64,000 bases of DNA from Pseudomonas sp. LRP2-20 (GCF_024349685.1 NZ_AP025944.1:1370001-1434000); one strand, 5' to 3'. Numbered from the stretch's first letter, positions 19,957 to 29,117 are shown. The notes: generated by a model from the letters alone, not told the origin. Numbers and translations are program-made.

Positions 19957-20196
19957 ATGAGTGAAACCCTGACCTGCGACGCCGAACTCGACGCCAGCGG
20001 GCTGAATTGCCCGCTGCCGCTGTTGAAGGCAAAGATGGAACTCAACCGCCTGGCCAGCGGGGCGGTACTGAAGGTGATCGCCACCGATGCGGGTTCGCAG
20101 CGCGACTTCCGCACTTTCGCCCAGCTTGCCGGTCATACCTTGCTGCATGAAACGGCCGAGGCCGGTACCTACACCTACTGGCTACGCAAGGCCTGA
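19957..20196 (+). CDS. TusA/SirA family sulfurtransferase-like protein
   Basis: A 79-residue protein with the CPxP signature (LDASGLNCPLPLLKAK), the active-site Cys being at residue 19. TusA-family proteins carry sulfur as a persulfide for tRNA thiolation or molybdenum cofactor work. This one sits between a BepA-like protease and a PerM-like membrane protein, as in other Pseudomonas genomes I recall. The ATG start is 19 nt before perM's preceding stop region; which sulfur pathway it serves cannot be told. Confidence 0.88.
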   Translation: MSETLTCDAELDASGLNCPLPLLKAKMELNRLASGAVLKVIATDAGSQRDFRTFAQLAGHTLLHETAEAGTYTYWLRKA

Positions 20197-20215
20197 GCCA
20201 ACCCAAGGATCGTCA

Positions 20216-21286
20216 ATGTTCAAAGTGCTTCGCGACTGGATAGAGCGCTACTTCTCCGATGAGGAAGCAGTGGTGCTGGCGGTCCTGCTGTTCCTGGCCT
20301 TCACCGCGGTACTCACCCTCGGCGGCATGCTGGCGCCGGTGTTGGCGGGCATGGTCCTGGCGTTCCTGATGCAGGGCCTGGTCAACGCCCTGGAGCGCGT
20401 GCGGGTGCCGACCCGGTTTGCCGTGATGCTGGTATTCGCCCTGTTCATGGGGGCGCTGGCGGTGTTCATGCTGGTGCTGGTGCCGCTGCTCTGGCATCAG
20501 CTGATCACGTTGTTCAACGAACTGCCGGGGATGCTTGGCAAATGGCAGTCGCTGTTGCTGCTGCTGCCCGAGCGTTATCCGCACCTGGTGTCGGACGAGC
20601 AGGTGCTGCACGCGATCGAGTCGGTACGGGGTGAAATCGGCAAGTTTGGCCAATGGGCGCTGACCTTCTCGCTGTCGAGCCTGCCGCTGCTGGTCAATGC
20701 GATGATCTACCTGGTGCTGGTGCCGATCCTGGTGTTCTTCTTCCTCAAGGATCGCGAGCTGATCGGGCGCTGGGTCAGTGGCTACCTGCCGCGTCAGCGC
20801 ACGTTGCTGAACCGGGTGGGCAGCGAGATGAACCGGCAGATCGCCAACTACATTCGTGGCAAGGGCATCGAGATCCTGATCTGCGGCATTGCCACCTACA
20901 TCGCCTTCATCAGCCTGGGGCTCAATTACGCCGCGCTGCTGGCCCTGCTGGTGGGGTTGTCGGTGGTGGTGCCCTATGTGGGCGCGGTGGTGGTGACCGT
21001 GCCGGTGACGCTGATCGCGCTGTTCCAGTGGGGCTGGGGCGACCAGTTCATCTTCCTGATGACGGTGTACGCGATCATCCAGGCGCTGGATGGCAACGTA
21101 CTGGTGCCACTGCTGTTCTCCGAGGCGGTGAGCCTGCACCCGGTGGCGATCATCTGCGCGGTGTTGCTGTTTGGCGGCTTGTGGGGCTTCTGGGGGATCT
21201 TCTTCGCGATCCCGCTGGCGACCTTGATCAAGGCCGTGCTGGATGCCTGGCCCAGGCAGGAACCAAGCGTTTCACCGATGCTTTGA
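20216..21286 (+). CDS. AI-2E family (PerM-like) membrane protein
   Basis: A 356-residue protein with about eight membrane helices in the typical pattern of two N-terminal helices, a third, a periplasmic stretch with amphipathic helices (residues 100-150), and a block of helices in the C-terminal half (ILICGIATYIAFISLGLNYA and later). Family members include TqsA and Na+/H+ antiporter-like proteins. Starts at ATG (MFKVLRDWIERYF) 19 nt after the TusA-like gene, so it probably forms an operon with it. Substrate unknown. Confidence 0.87.
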   Translation: MFKVLRDWIERYFSDEEAVVLAVLLFLAFTAVLTLGGMLAPVLAGMVLAFLMQGLVNALERVRVPTRFAVMLVFALFMGALAVFMLVLVPLLWHQLITLFNELPGMLGKWQSLLLLLPERYPHLVSDEQVLHAIESVRGEIGKFGQWALTFSLSSLPLLVNAMIYLVLVPILVFFFLKDRELIGRWVSGYLPRQRTLLNRVGSEMNRQIANYIRGKGIEILICGIATYIAFISLGLNYAALLALLVGLSVVVPYVGAVVVTVPVTLIALFQWGWGDQFIFLMTVYAIIQALDGNVLVPLLFSEAVSLHPVAIICAVLLFGGLWGFWGIFFAIPLATLIKAVLDAWPRQEPSVSPML

Positions 21287-21304
21287 TGATGCTTTGATGT
21301 AGTT

Positions 21305-21405
21305 GGGGCCGCTTTGCGGCCCTTCGCGGGGAAGTCCGCTCCCACAGGATATTGCACAACACCTGTGGGAGCGGGCTTGCCCGCGAAGGGCTGCAACGCA
21401 GCCCC
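21305..21405. repeat. REP palindromic pair with extended arms
   Basis: Arms 21305-21348 and 21362-21405. Besides the common REP core they share an outer stem, GGGGCCGCTTTGCGGCCC on the left and GGGCTGCAACGCAGCCCC on the right, each of which folds by itself. It lies between convergent perM and bcp and could terminate both. Confidence 0.88.
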
Positions 21406-21413
21406 AATCAATC

Positions 21414-21887
21414 TCAAGCCTTGTTCAGGGCCTGGGCTGCCGCCAGCACGGCATCCACATGCCCGGGCACTTTCACCCCGCGCCATTCCTGGCGCAGCAC
21501 ACCGTCCTTGTCGATCAGGAAGGTGCTGCGGTCGACGCCCATGTATTCCTTGCCATACAGCTTCTTCAGCTTGATCACGTCGAACAGCTGGCACAGGGCC
21601 TCGTCCTTGTCACTGATCAGCTCGAACGGGAAGGCCTGCTTGGCCTTGAAGTTCTCGTGCGACTTGATGCCGTCACGCGACACACCGAACACCACGGTGT
21701 TGGCGGCGGCAAAGGCGTCATGCTGGTCGCGGAAACCCTGGCCTTCGGTGGTGCAGCCCGGGGTGCTGTCCTTCGGGTAGAAGTACACCACCACCTGCTG
21801 GCCCTTGAGCTCGGCCAGGCTGACGGTCTGGCCGCTGGTGGCCTGGGCCTGGAAGTCGGCGACGGGTTGGTCGAGTGCTACAGCCAT
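21414..21887 (-). CDS. bcp: thioredoxin-dependent peroxiredoxin (Bcp/PrxQ family)
   Basis: A 157-residue thiol peroxidase reducing hydroperoxides. The peroxidatic cysteine lies in DSTPGCTTEGQGFRD. The nearby resolving cysteine of E. coli Bcp (five residues on) is Gly here, so this protein would have to use another cysteine or act in a 1-Cys manner. Start MAVALDQPVADF follows GGAAACCGACC. It lies 11 nt downstream of gcvR on the same strand, the classic gcvR-bcp pairing. Confidence 0.95.
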   Translation of the reverse strand: MAVALDQPVADFQAQATSGQTVSLAELKGQQVVVYFYPKDSTPGCTTEGQGFRDQHDAFAAANTVVFGVSRDGIKSHENFKAKQAFPFELISDKDEALCQLFDVIKLKKLYGKEYMGVDRSTFLIDKDGVLRQEWRGVKVPGHVDAVLAAAQALNKA

Positions 21888-21898
21888 GGTCGGTTTCC

Positions 21899-22459
21899 TT
21901 ACATGGGGTTTTGTGGACGCCATGGCTCGATCAGGGCGTCGAGGTTCAGGGCGTCGGCGAAGTCCAGGAACTGGTCGCGCAGCCAGCTGATCTGCGTGCC
22001 GGCCGGCAGGATCACGGTGAACTGGGCGTTGAGCATGCTGCTGCCGGTCTGCGGTGCCAGGTAGGTGTCGCAGGTCATGGCTTCGAGCTCGACGCGGTGG
22101 TCGAGGAAGAACTGGCACAGCTCGTTGATGATGTCCGGGCGATAGGCGGCGCTGACGTAGGCCACGTAGGGCAGGGCCTGCGGGCGCACCTCCTGGTCGG
22201 CGCTGCGCACCACGTCGAGGGTCAGGCCGTGTTTTTTGCCCAGGCCCGGCAGCATGGCTTCGAGGCGGGCCAGGGCATCCCAGCTACCGCCTACCTGCAG
22301 CACCAGGGCGCTGGTCTCGCCGTGGCGGCTCAGGCGCGAGGTGACCACCGCGCAGCGGTTTTCGAAGGCGGCGCGGCTGAGGACGTTGGCCAGCTCCATG
22401 GGGTTCGGGCCCAGGGCGCTGATGACAAGGAATTGTTCGCGGACGGTGGGGGTGGACAT
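21899..22459 (-). CDS. gcvR: glycine cleavage system regulator GcvR-like ACT protein
   Basis: A 186-residue protein with two ACT domains (residues about 8-85, EQFLVISALGPNPMELANVL; and about 95-175). GcvR in E. coli binds GcvA and blocks activation of the glycine cleavage operon when glycine is low. It shares its operon with bcp and is divergent from dapA, an arrangement conserved in gammaproteobacteria. Confidence 0.9.
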   Translation of the reverse strand: MSTPTVREQFLVISALGPNPMELANVLSRAAFENRCAVVTSRLSRHGETSALVLQVGGSWDALARLEAMLPGLGKKHGLTLDVVRSADQEVRPQALPYVAYVSAAYRPDIINELCQFFLDHRVELEAMTCDTYLAPQTGSSMLNAQFTVILPAGTQISWLRDQFLDFADALNLDALIEPWRPQNPM

Positions 22460-22719
22460 GCAGCATTCCTAAAGCGATGAGCGGTCGGTGCAGGACGGGC
22501 GAAAGCCTCCTGTCGGCAGGGCCCGGGGCTCGCATGCGAGGACGTGGACGCTGGCCGCGGAGCAGGGTCGACGGCCCGGCGGGCCGCGCTGCACCGATCA
22601 AAGGGTCAAGGGTAGCGAAATAAGGCGCCGAGGGGAATGCTCCGCCCGCCTGCTTCGCTTGTGCAAGGCCGATGCCCCCAGTACCATTACCGCTCTCTTT
22701 TTCCGGCAGGAGCAGTTAC

Positions 22720-23607
22720 ATGATTGCGGGCAGTATGGTGGCGTTGGTCACACCCATGGATGCACAAGGGCGTCTGGACTGGGTCAGCCTCGACAAACTT
22801 GTAGACTTCCACCTGGAAAACGGCACCCACGCGATCGTCGCAGTCGGCACCACCGGTGAGTCGGCCACGCTGGATGTCGAAGAGCACATCCTGGTCATCA
22901 AGCACGTGGTCGAGCGCGTCAAGCGCAGCAAAAAGCCGATCCCGGTGATCGCCGGCACCGGTGCGAACTCCACCACCGAAGCCGTGCACCTGACCCAGAA
23001 CGCCAAGAATGCTGGCGCCGATGCGTGCCTGCTGGTAGTGCCGTACTACAACAAGCCGACCCAGGAAGGCCTGTACCAGCACTTCAAGCACATCGCCGAA
23101 GCCGTCGACATTCCGCAGATCCTCTACAACGTGCCTGGTCGCACGTCCTGCGACATGCAGGCCGACACCGTGATCCGCCTGTCGAAGGTCAAGAACATCA
23201 TCGGCATCAAGGAAGCCACTGGCGACCTGGTCCGCGCCAAGGCCATCCTTGACGGCGTCGACAAAGACTTCATCGTCCTGTCCGGCGACGACCCGACCGC
23301 CGTCGAGCTGATCCTGATGGGCGGCAAGGGCAACATTTCGGTCACTGCCAACGTCGCCCCGCGCGAAATGGCCGACCTGTGCGAGGCCGCCCTTGAGGGC
23401 AATGCCGAGAAGGCCCGCGCAATCAACGAAAAACTCATGCCACTGCACAAAGACCTGTTCTGCGAAGCCAACCCGATCCCTGTGAAGTGGGCGCTGGTGG
23501 AAATGGGCCTGATGCACAAAGGCATTCGCCTGCCGCTGACCTGGCTGAGCGAAGGTTGCCACGAAAAAGTCCGTACTGCCTTGCGCCAGTCCGGCGTACT
23601 GGTTTAA
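22720..23607 (+). CDS. dapA: 4-hydroxy-tetrahydrodipicolinate synthase DapA
   Basis: A 295-residue aldolase joining pyruvate and aspartate semialdehyde in lysine and diaminopimelate synthesis. The Schiff-base lysine is K164 (IGIKEATGD) and the catalytic tyrosine Y136 (LYNVPGRTS). I chose ATG 22720 (MIAGSMVAL) preceded by GGCAGGAGCAG. It begins the dapA-bamC-MBL-purC run, all on the + strand with short gaps. Confidence 0.97.
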   Translation: MIAGSMVALVTPMDAQGRLDWVSLDKLVDFHLENGTHAIVAVGTTGESATLDVEEHILVIKHVVERVKRSKKPIPVIAGTGANSTTEAVHLTQNAKNAGADACLLVVPYYNKPTQEGLYQHFKHIAEAVDIPQILYNVPGRTSCDMQADTVIRLSKVKNIIGIKEATGDLVRAKAILDGVDKDFIVLSGDDPTAVELILMGGKGNISVTANVAPREMADLCEAALEGNAEKARAINEKLMPLHKDLFCEANPIPVKWALVEMGLMHKGIRLPLTWLSEGCHEKVRTALRQSGVLV

Positions 23608-23622
23608 GAGGAAGTACACCGC

Positions 23623-24741
23623 ATGAAGCGACTGGCTGGTCTTTCCGCGCTCGCCCTGATCATCTCCAGCACCAGTGGGTGTGGCTGGTTGTGGGGCGAG
23701 GATGGCTATTTCCGCGACCGCGGCAGCGATTACCTGCAGGCGCACCCGACTGCGCCGATGCAGTTGCCGCCGGACGCCGGCAACGTCAAGCGCCTTGACC
23801 CGTTGCTGCCGATCCCGCGCAACGTCGCCGACGATCGTGCCACTGGCGAGTTCGAAGTGCCGCGTCCGCAACCCCTGACCGCCGGCGCCGAAGCCAGCGA
23901 TTACACCTTGCAGCGCAGCGGCAGCAGCCGTTGGGTACTGGCCCAGCACTCGCCCGCCGAAGTGTGGCCGGTGGCTCACCAGTTCTTCGAGGACAATGGC
24001 TTCCGCATTGCCGAAGAGCGCCCGCAGACCGGTGAATTCAACACCACCTGGCAGCGTTTCGACGAACTGTCGGCATCACTCGGCCAGCGTCTGTCGAGCA
24101 CTGCCAGCAGCGGCGACAGCGAAGTGCGCGTACGCGTGCGCATCGAGCCCGGCGTGCAGCGCAACACCTCCGAGGTGTACATCGTCAGCGTCGAGCGCCC
24201 GGCCGGCAGTACCGCCGACACCGCGTTCCCGTCCACTTCGGCCAACACCGGCGCCGACGCGCTGCTGGTCGACGAAATGCTTGCCAGCATGAGCCGCAGC
24301 GCCGAGAAGGGCGGTTCGGTATCGTTGTTGGCTGCGCGTGACTTCGACGCCCCTAGCCGTGTCAGCCTGAGCGAAGACGGCAGCGGCAACCCGGTGCTGT
24401 TCCTCGGCTCGGACCTGGATCGTGCCTGGTCCGGCGTGGGCCGTGCCCTGGAGCAGGGCGGCGAGTGGCGTGTCGAAGACATCAACCGCAGCCTGGGCCT
24501 GTACTACATCAACCTGTCGGAAAAGCCTGAAGACAAGCAGAACGAACCTGGCTTCTTCAGCCGCATGTTCGGCAGCGCACCGACCAAGGAAGAGCGTGAA
24601 GCCCGAGCCGAGCGTTACCAGGTACGCCTGAGCAAGGTCGGCGAGAGCGTGCAGGTCACCGTCGAGAAGAACATCAACACCGTGGCCCCGGCCGATGTCG
24701 CCCGCCGCGTGCTGAGCGCCATTCAGGACCACCTGGGCTAA
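23623..24741 (+). CDS. bamC: outer membrane assembly lipoprotein BamC
   Basis: A 372-residue lipoprotein of the BAM complex. The signal peptide ends in STSGC with Cys at residue 20, an unusual lipobox (Thr at -3), followed by an unstructured N-terminus (GWLWGEDGYFRDRGSDYLQA is the conserved stretch that binds BamD) and two helix-grip domains (about 95-215 and 235-372). Located 15 nt after dapA, as in many gammaproteobacteria. Confidence 0.93.
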   Translation: MKRLAGLSALALIISSTSGCGWLWGEDGYFRDRGSDYLQAHPTAPMQLPPDAGNVKRLDPLLPIPRNVADDRATGEFEVPRPQPLTAGAEASDYTLQRSGSSRWVLAQHSPAEVWPVAHQFFEDNGFRIAEERPQTGEFNTTWQRFDELSASLGQRLSSTASSGDSEVRVRVRIEPGVQRNTSEVYIVSVERPAGSTADTAFPSTSANTGADALLVDEMLASMSRSAEKGGSVSLLAARDFDAPSRVSLSEDGSGNPVLFLGSDLDRAWSGVGRALEQGGEWRVEDINRSLGLYYINLSEKPEDKQNEPGFFSRMFGSAPTKEEREARAERYQVRLSKVGESVQVTVEKNINTVAPADVARRVLSAIQDHLG

Positions 24742-25500
24742 GTGCGCTTCGCGGTACTCGGAAGCGGCAGCCAGGGAAATGGCACGCTGATCGCCAGTGG
24801 TGACACGTTCATCCTGGTCGATTGCGGGTTTTCCCTGCGTGAGACCGAGCGGCGCCTGGCGCTGCTCGGGGTCTCGGCGGCGCAACTGAGCGCGGTGCTG
24901 GTGACCCACGAACATGCCGACCACGTGCATGGGGTGGGGTTGCTGTCGCGGCGCTACAATGTACCGGTCTACCTCAGCCAAGGCACATTGCGCGGCATGC
25001 GCAAGCCGGTGGAGGTGGCCGGTTTTCTCGCTTGTGGCCAGCGGCTGCAGATCGGCGCCCTGGAAGTGAGCGCGGCACGGGTCGAGCATGACGCCTATGA
25101 GCCGCTGCAGTATGTGATCAGCGACGGGCAGCGGCGTTTTGGCATGCTCACCGACCTGGGTTCGTACGATGCGCTGCTGCTCGATCGCTACCAAGGCCTG
25201 GACGCACTGCTGATCGAAGCCAACCACTGCCGCGACCTGCTCGCGCGCGGTCACTACCCGGCCTTCCTGAAGCAGCGGGTAGGTGGCATGCAAGGGCATT
25301 TGAACAACCACCAGGCTGCGCGCCTGGTGCAAGAGTTGGGCTGGAACAACCTGCAGCACCTGGTGCTGGCCCACCTCAGCAGCAAGAACAACCTGCCACA
25401 CTTGGCCCGCCAGTGCTTCGTCGACACCCTCGGGTGCGACCCGGACTGGCTCCAGGTGGCGAATCAGGAACACGGGCTCGACTGGCGCGAAATCGCCTAG
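24742..25500 (+). CDS. MBL-fold metallohydrolase (WalJ/YycJ-like)
   Basis: A 252-residue metallo-beta-lactamase fold protein with the metal motif THEHADH at residues 55-61 and the N-terminus [16 protein letters not shown] typical of the YycJ subgroup, which act on nucleic acids or phosphodiesters. It starts at GTG directly after the bamC stop with no gap, so translation probably relies on coupling. It sits between bamC and purC, again a conserved order in Pseudomonas. Confidence 0.88.
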   Translation: MRFAVLGSGSQGNGTLIASGDTFILVDCGFSLRETERRLALLGVSAAQLSAVLVTHEHADHVHGVGLLSRRYNVPVYLSQGTLRGMRKPVEVAGFLACGQRLQIGALEVSAARVEHDAYEPLQYVISDGQRRFGMLTDLGSYDALLLDRYQGLDALLIEANHCRDLLARGHYPAFLKQRVGGMQGHLNNHQAARLVQELGWNNLQHLVLAHLSSKNNLPHLARQCFVDTLGCDPDWLQVANQEHGLDWREIA

Positions 25501-25529
25501 CCCAACACCTCAGCAAGCGGAGCCCAATC

Positions 25530-26240
25530 ATGGAAAAACGCGAAGAACTTTACCGCGGCAAGGCCAAATCGGTTTACAAGACCGACGACGCCGACCGCTT
25601 GATCCTGCTGTTCCGTAACGACACTTCGGCGTTCGACGGCAAGCGCATCGAACAGCTCGACCGTAAAGGCATGGTGAACAACAAGTTCAACGCCTTCATC
25701 ATGCAGAAGCTCGAAGAAGCCGGCGTGCCGACCCAGTTCGACAAGCTGCTGGGCGACAACGAGTGCCTGGTGAAGAAGCTGGACATGATCCCGGTCGAGT
25801 GCGTGGTACGCAACTACGCCGCCGGCAGCCTGGTCAAGCGCCTGGGCGTGGAGGAGGGCATCAAGCTGGAGCCATCCACCTTCGAGCTGTTCCTGAAGAA
25901 CGACGAGAAGGGCGACCCGTTCATCAACGAATCCCACGTTGTCGCCTTCGGCTGGGGCACCGCCGAGCAACTGGTCGAGATGAAGAAGCTGTCGCTGAAG
26001 GTCAACGAAGTGCTGAGCAAGCTGTTCGATGACGCCGGCCTGCTGCTGGTCGACTTCAAGCTGGAGTTCGGCGTATTCCACGGCCAGATCGTCCTGGGTG
26101 ACGAGTTCAGCCCGGACGGCTGCCGCCTGTGGGACAAAGAGACCCGCAAGAAGATGGACAAGGACCGTTTCCGCCAGGGTCTGGGCGACGTGATCGAAGC
26201 CTACGAAGAAGTTGCCAAACGCCTGGGCGTGCCGCTGTAA
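25530..26240 (+). CDS. purC: SAICAR synthase PurC
   Basis: A 236-residue enzyme catalysing ATP-dependent addition of aspartate to CAIR in purine synthesis. Recognisable from [34 protein letters not shown] and [15 protein letters not shown] (here [18 protein letters not shown]). ATG preceded by AGCGGAGC. Last gene of the run starting at dapA. Confidence 0.97.
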   Translation: MEKREELYRGKAKSVYKTDDADRLILLFRNDTSAFDGKRIEQLDRKGMVNNKFNAFIMQKLEEAGVPTQFDKLLGDNECLVKKLDMIPVECVVRNYAAGSLVKRLGVEEGIKLEPSTFELFLKNDEKGDPFINESHVVAFGWGTAEQLVEMKKLSLKVNEVLSKLFDDAGLLLVDFKLEFGVFHGQIVLGDEFSPDGCRLWDKETRKKMDKDRFRQGLGDVIEAYEEVAKRLGVPL

Positions 26241-26293
26241 GCTGCGCGTTCACGCAAGCGCCTGATACCACGCGATTTTTTTTGAAAAAAGGT

Positions 26294-26321
26294 TTGCCTT
26301 TTAAAAAATCGCTGGTATGAT
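26294..26321 (+). promoter_or_regulatory. sigma-70 promoter for tRNA-Ser
   Basis: TTGCCT (26294-26299) and TATGAT (26316-26321) with a 16-nt spacer, the latter 10 nt before the tRNA start. The surroundings are A/T-rich, unlike the rest of the region, and are followed by GCGCGGC, a GC-rich discriminator typical of stable RNA promoters. Confidence 0.75.
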
Positions 26322-26331
26322 GCGCGGCATT

Positions 26332-26421
26332 GGAGAGATGCCGGAGTGGTCGAACGGGACGGATTCGAAATCCGTTGTACTGGCAACAGTACCTAGGGTT
26401 CAAATCCCTATCTCTCCGCCA
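26332..26421 (+). tRNA. tRNA-Ser (anticodon CGA)
   Basis: A 90-nt class II tRNA with acceptor GGAGAGA/TCTCTCC, anticodon CGA in the loop of GGATTCGAAATCC, a long variable arm (TTGTACTGGCAACAGTACC), T-arm AGGGTTCAAATCCCT and encoded CCA. Confidence 0.96.
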
Positions 26422-26430
26422 TACAAGATG

Positions 26431-26468
26431 AAGCCCCGCAGATTAACGTCTGCGGGGCTTTTTCGTTT
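26431..26468 (+). terminator. terminator after tRNA-Ser
   Basis: AAGCCCCGCAGA-TTAACG-TCTGCGGGGCTT followed by TTTCGTTT. Strong stem and T run. On the opposite strand it could also stop transcription from the gene ending at 26493. Confidence 0.92.
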
Positions 26469-26492
26469 CTGCCGTGTACCGATCGTTTCAAC

Positions 26493-28244
26493 TCACCAGG
26501 GGGTTGGCTCCAGCGCACCGACACCGCTGGGGGTGGTGCTGCCTTCGCCATTGCGCAGGAACGGCAGGTGCCAGAAGTCATTGGGCACGATCTCGTCCCC
26601 TGGTTTGACGTTTTCCGGGAAGATGAACTCGAACACCGGTGCCACGTACTGCCCGGCAGTCAGCCCGTTGGCCACGGTCAGGCGGCTGGCGTTCTGCAGG
26701 CAGCTGTCGACCCCGGGTTGTGCCAGGGTGTTGGTGGGCACGCAGAGGGAGCGAGCCATTACCCGCAGGGTACGGCTGGGTTGGCTGAGCAGTCCGGTCG
26801 GTGCCTTGGACGCACGCAGCCGCGCGCGTTGTGGCTGGGCCCCGACGTTTTGCGTGGTGATCCCGCCTGAAGCACCGGCACAGGTAGCCGCCAGCACGGT
26901 GGCAGGGTCACATTCGCCGGTCATTTCAAACGGCGTGATCCAGCGGTTGCGTTGTACGCCAGTGGCGGGGTCGACATCGATCAGGTAGATGTCCACCGGG
27001 GTCTTGACGTCGGTAGTCTCGGCTTCCAGGAAGATGCGGTCCTGGGTTTCCTGAGCGGCACCGTTTACCGCAACCAAGGCCGGGTCAGCCGTGCCGACGC
27101 CGAACTCGCCAATGGCCAGGTAGCTGGGCTGACTGCCCGGCTGGGTGTAGATGCCGAGGTTGGCCTCGATGGTGTGGGCGGAGATGAAGTCTGGCACACC
27201 CGCGGTGGTCGATTTGAACAGCGTGCCGGAGTAGGTGATGAAGTCGCCGACTTCGAACGGTACCTGTTGCGTCGGGTCCGGGTCGGTCGCGGTGCGGGTC
27301 GGGTCACTGAAGCGCTTCATGACGAACTGGCTGCAATACAACTGGCCTGCCTTCGGCGGTGTCAGTTCACCCGACGCAGGCAGCGCCACGCCGGCCTGGG
27401 CAAAATTGCGGCAGTTGTTGGTGGTGGTCGGGGTAACCACTTTTGGCCGGTTTTTCTGTGGGCACAGCGGGTCGTCACCGGTACGCGGCACGCACATCGG
27501 GTAACCCGTTGCCGAGTGGATGGTCGGGTTGGCGTCATCCACCGAGAAGCGCGGGTCGGGGCTCTGGGCCCGACCGAAACGCCCGTTGGGGTCATTGATC
27601 TGCAAGACGGTCGGTTGCGGCGAGTTGCTACTCGTCACTTCTATATTGCCTGTGGTCAGGTCAATCCTGCTGATATAGCCACTGCCGACCTGGGCCGATT
27701 GCTGGGAGACGAAGATCAGCCCGGCAATTTGTTTGCCGGCGACTGTATTGCCGACAACATGCACTTCAAAAGAAGGGTAGGTAGCTGGTAGTTGTTTGAG
27801 GCCCAGGGGGCCGCCGTGTACGAACTCAGCCCAGGTGAGTGTATTGGCGGGCATCTGGATGACCGAGTTGCAGGGCACGGTAATGGTTGTGCCATTGACC
27901 ACAACGGTGCCGCCCAAACGGTTCGGGTTACTCGTGTTGGGGCAGTTGCTGTTGCTGCTGTCGACCGTCATGTCCTGAATGAAGCCGGTGATGTCGAAGC
28001 CATGAATGGCCAAGGGGTCGACAAAGATCGGGTCAGGCAATGTAGGCGTAGTGAAGGGTGATGGGGTCCCCTTGACCGGCTTGTCGGTCCCGCCCTTGGC
28101 CCAGGCATCGCCAGGCCCGGCAATACTCAAGGCCAGTGCGGCGACTACTGCCCCGGCAAGCAGTGCCGGGCGAGCGAAGCGCGTGCTGAGCCGCGTTTGA
28201 GCGGGGACTGCTGCTGACGTCTTGATTCCTGCAGATGTGCTCAT
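26493..28244 (-). CDS. secreted protein of unknown function, 583 aa
   Basis: I do not recognise a function. The start at 28244 (MSTSAGIKTSAAV) is supported by GGAGACC just upstream. An N-terminal export signal spans about residues 25-50 (FARPALLAGAVVAALALS, cleavage near GDAWA). The mature part is rich in Thr, Pro, Asn and Val, with few charged residues and Cys in loosely spaced positions. A segment reads LGGTVVVNGTTITVPCNSVIQM, a beta-strand-like repeat style seen in bacterial surface or carrier proteins (DUF5666-like in flavour). No enzyme motif, anchor or sorting signal at the C-terminus is visible. The gene is monocistronic, looks less GC-rich than its neighbours, and may be a strain-specific addition next to the tRNA-Ser gene. 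Confidence 0.75.
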   Translation of the reverse strand: MSTSAGIKTSAAVPAQTRLSTRFARPALLAGAVVAALALSIAGPGDAWAKGGTDKPVKGTPSPFTTPTLPDPIFVDPLAIHGFDITGFIQDMTVDSSNSNCPNTSNPNRLGGTVVVNGTTITVPCNSVIQMPANTLTWAEFVHGGPLGLKQLPATYPSFEVHVVGNTVAGKQIAGLIFVSQQSAQVGSGYISRIDLTTGNIEVTSSNSPQPTVLQINDPNGRFGRAQSPDPRFSVDDANPTIHSATGYPMCVPRTGDDPLCPQKNRPKVVTPTTTNNCRNFAQAGVALPASGELTPPKAGQLYCSQFVMKRFSDPTRTATDPDPTQQVPFEVGDFITYSGTLFKSTTAGVPDFISAHTIEANLGIYTQPGSQPSYLAIGEFGVGTADPALVAVNGAAQETQDRIFLEAETTDVKTPVDIYLIDVDPATGVQRNRWITPFEMTGECDPATVLAATCAGASGGITTQNVGAQPQRARLRASKAPTGLLSQPSRTLRVMARSLCVPTNTLAQPGVDSCLQNASRLTVANGLTAGQYVAPVFEFIFPENVKPGDEIVPNDFWHLPFLRNGEGSTTPSGVGALEPTPW

Positions 28245-28665
28245 AATGGTCTCCGAAATGCTGCCAGCCTCGTTGCAAGCATTCGATCTACCGATAGAGG
28301 GCTCGTGTTGCACGAACGCCTGTGCAATAACTACGGAGCGATACGGATATCGAATAACCGGCTCGTCATGGAATTCCGAGTCAGGGGATTTCCATCGATC
28401 TCGAGCGGCGATGTACTGGCCGGTTCCGGACATGGTCGCGAGAGGGAGTTCCTTGAGCCATAACGGTCAAAGCACGTGTTGTGCCAGTGCCAGGTTGGAA
28501 AGGCGACCCGCGTAAAACTGTTACCAATTGTAAAAAATATATTCACAACGCCTGTGTTCACGAACTGGGCAACCCAGTTCTGGGGGCGCAACACCAGAAT
28601 TGGGTGATGGAGGGCATGTAATGCGACGTATATTGCTACTTCCCGGATTCAAGGCGCTTGGCAAT
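28245..28665. other. promoter region of the secreted-protein gene
   Basis: About 420 nt without a supported gene. It holds a perfect palindrome GAACTGGG-CAA-CCCAGTTC at 28562-28580, partly echoed 15 nt later by CCAGAATTGGG, beside an A/T-rich stretch (TTGTAAAAAATATATTCAC, about 28526-28544). The layout resembles an operator next to a promoter read leftward into the secreted-protein gene. Confidence 0.5.
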
Positions 28666-28704
28666 AAAAAAGCCCCTGGCAATTATCAGTTTCCAGGGGC
28701 CTTT
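28666..28704. terminator. bidirectional terminator
   Basis: AAAAAAGCCCCTGG and CCAGGGGCCTTTT arms flanking a 13-nt loop. T runs arise on both strands; on the minus strand it ends the BP74-like gene transcript. Confidence 0.88.
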
Positions 28705-28772
28705 TCTGCTGCTGTGTTTACAGCGAGGTAGCCAGTGTGGGCTTCTGCAGGTCGGCCTGCTCGTTCAGCGGG

Positions 28773-29117
28773 TCATTCCTTGATCTCGCGGGTCAGTCGT
28801 GAAGACCATGGGCACCAATGCAAGCCCGGCAGGAAGGCGCCGCCGGCTTCATCGAGGTGTTCTTCAACATACTGAGTGGTGGCGTCACACACCTCGATTG
28901 CCATCTCGAAGAAGTTGATCGTGTCCGGGTCCAGGTAGAAGCTCCAACGTGGGTTATAGGGTTGCGGACGCTTGATCAGGCGGCCATGGACGTGGACCTT
29001 GCTTTTCTCTTCGCCGGACAGGATGCGGCGTGCTTCCTCGATGCGCCCCGGGTTGGTCAGCTTGAAGATGAACTCTGGGGCGTTGTCGGCGGTGGTCAGT
29101 GCGAAAAAGGCTTCCAT
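28773..29117 (-). CDS. BP74-like (calmodulin-binding-protein family) small protein
   Basis: A 114-residue soluble protein. The start MEAFFALTTADN is supported by AAGGAGACAC. The segment FKLTNPGRIEEARRILSGEE and the C-terminal LPGLHWCPWSSRL are the features I associate with the BP74 N-terminal-like family, annotated in some bacteria as calmodulin-binding protein on the basis of a Dictyostelium homologue. Function in bacteria is unknown; no export signal. Monocistronic between two long gaps. Confidence 0.6.
   Translation of the reverse strand: MEAFFALTTADNAPEFIFKLTNPGRIEEARRILSGEEKSKVHVHGRLIKRPQPYNPRWSFYLDPDTINFFEMAIEVCDATTQYVEEHLDEAGGAFLPGLHWCPWSSRLTREIKE

Noticed and set aside
28621..28731. 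36-codon frame (MRRILLLPGFK) with GGAGGG upstream
   Set aside because: A strong bidirectional terminator hairpin sits inside the frame, which makes an expressed gene improbable.
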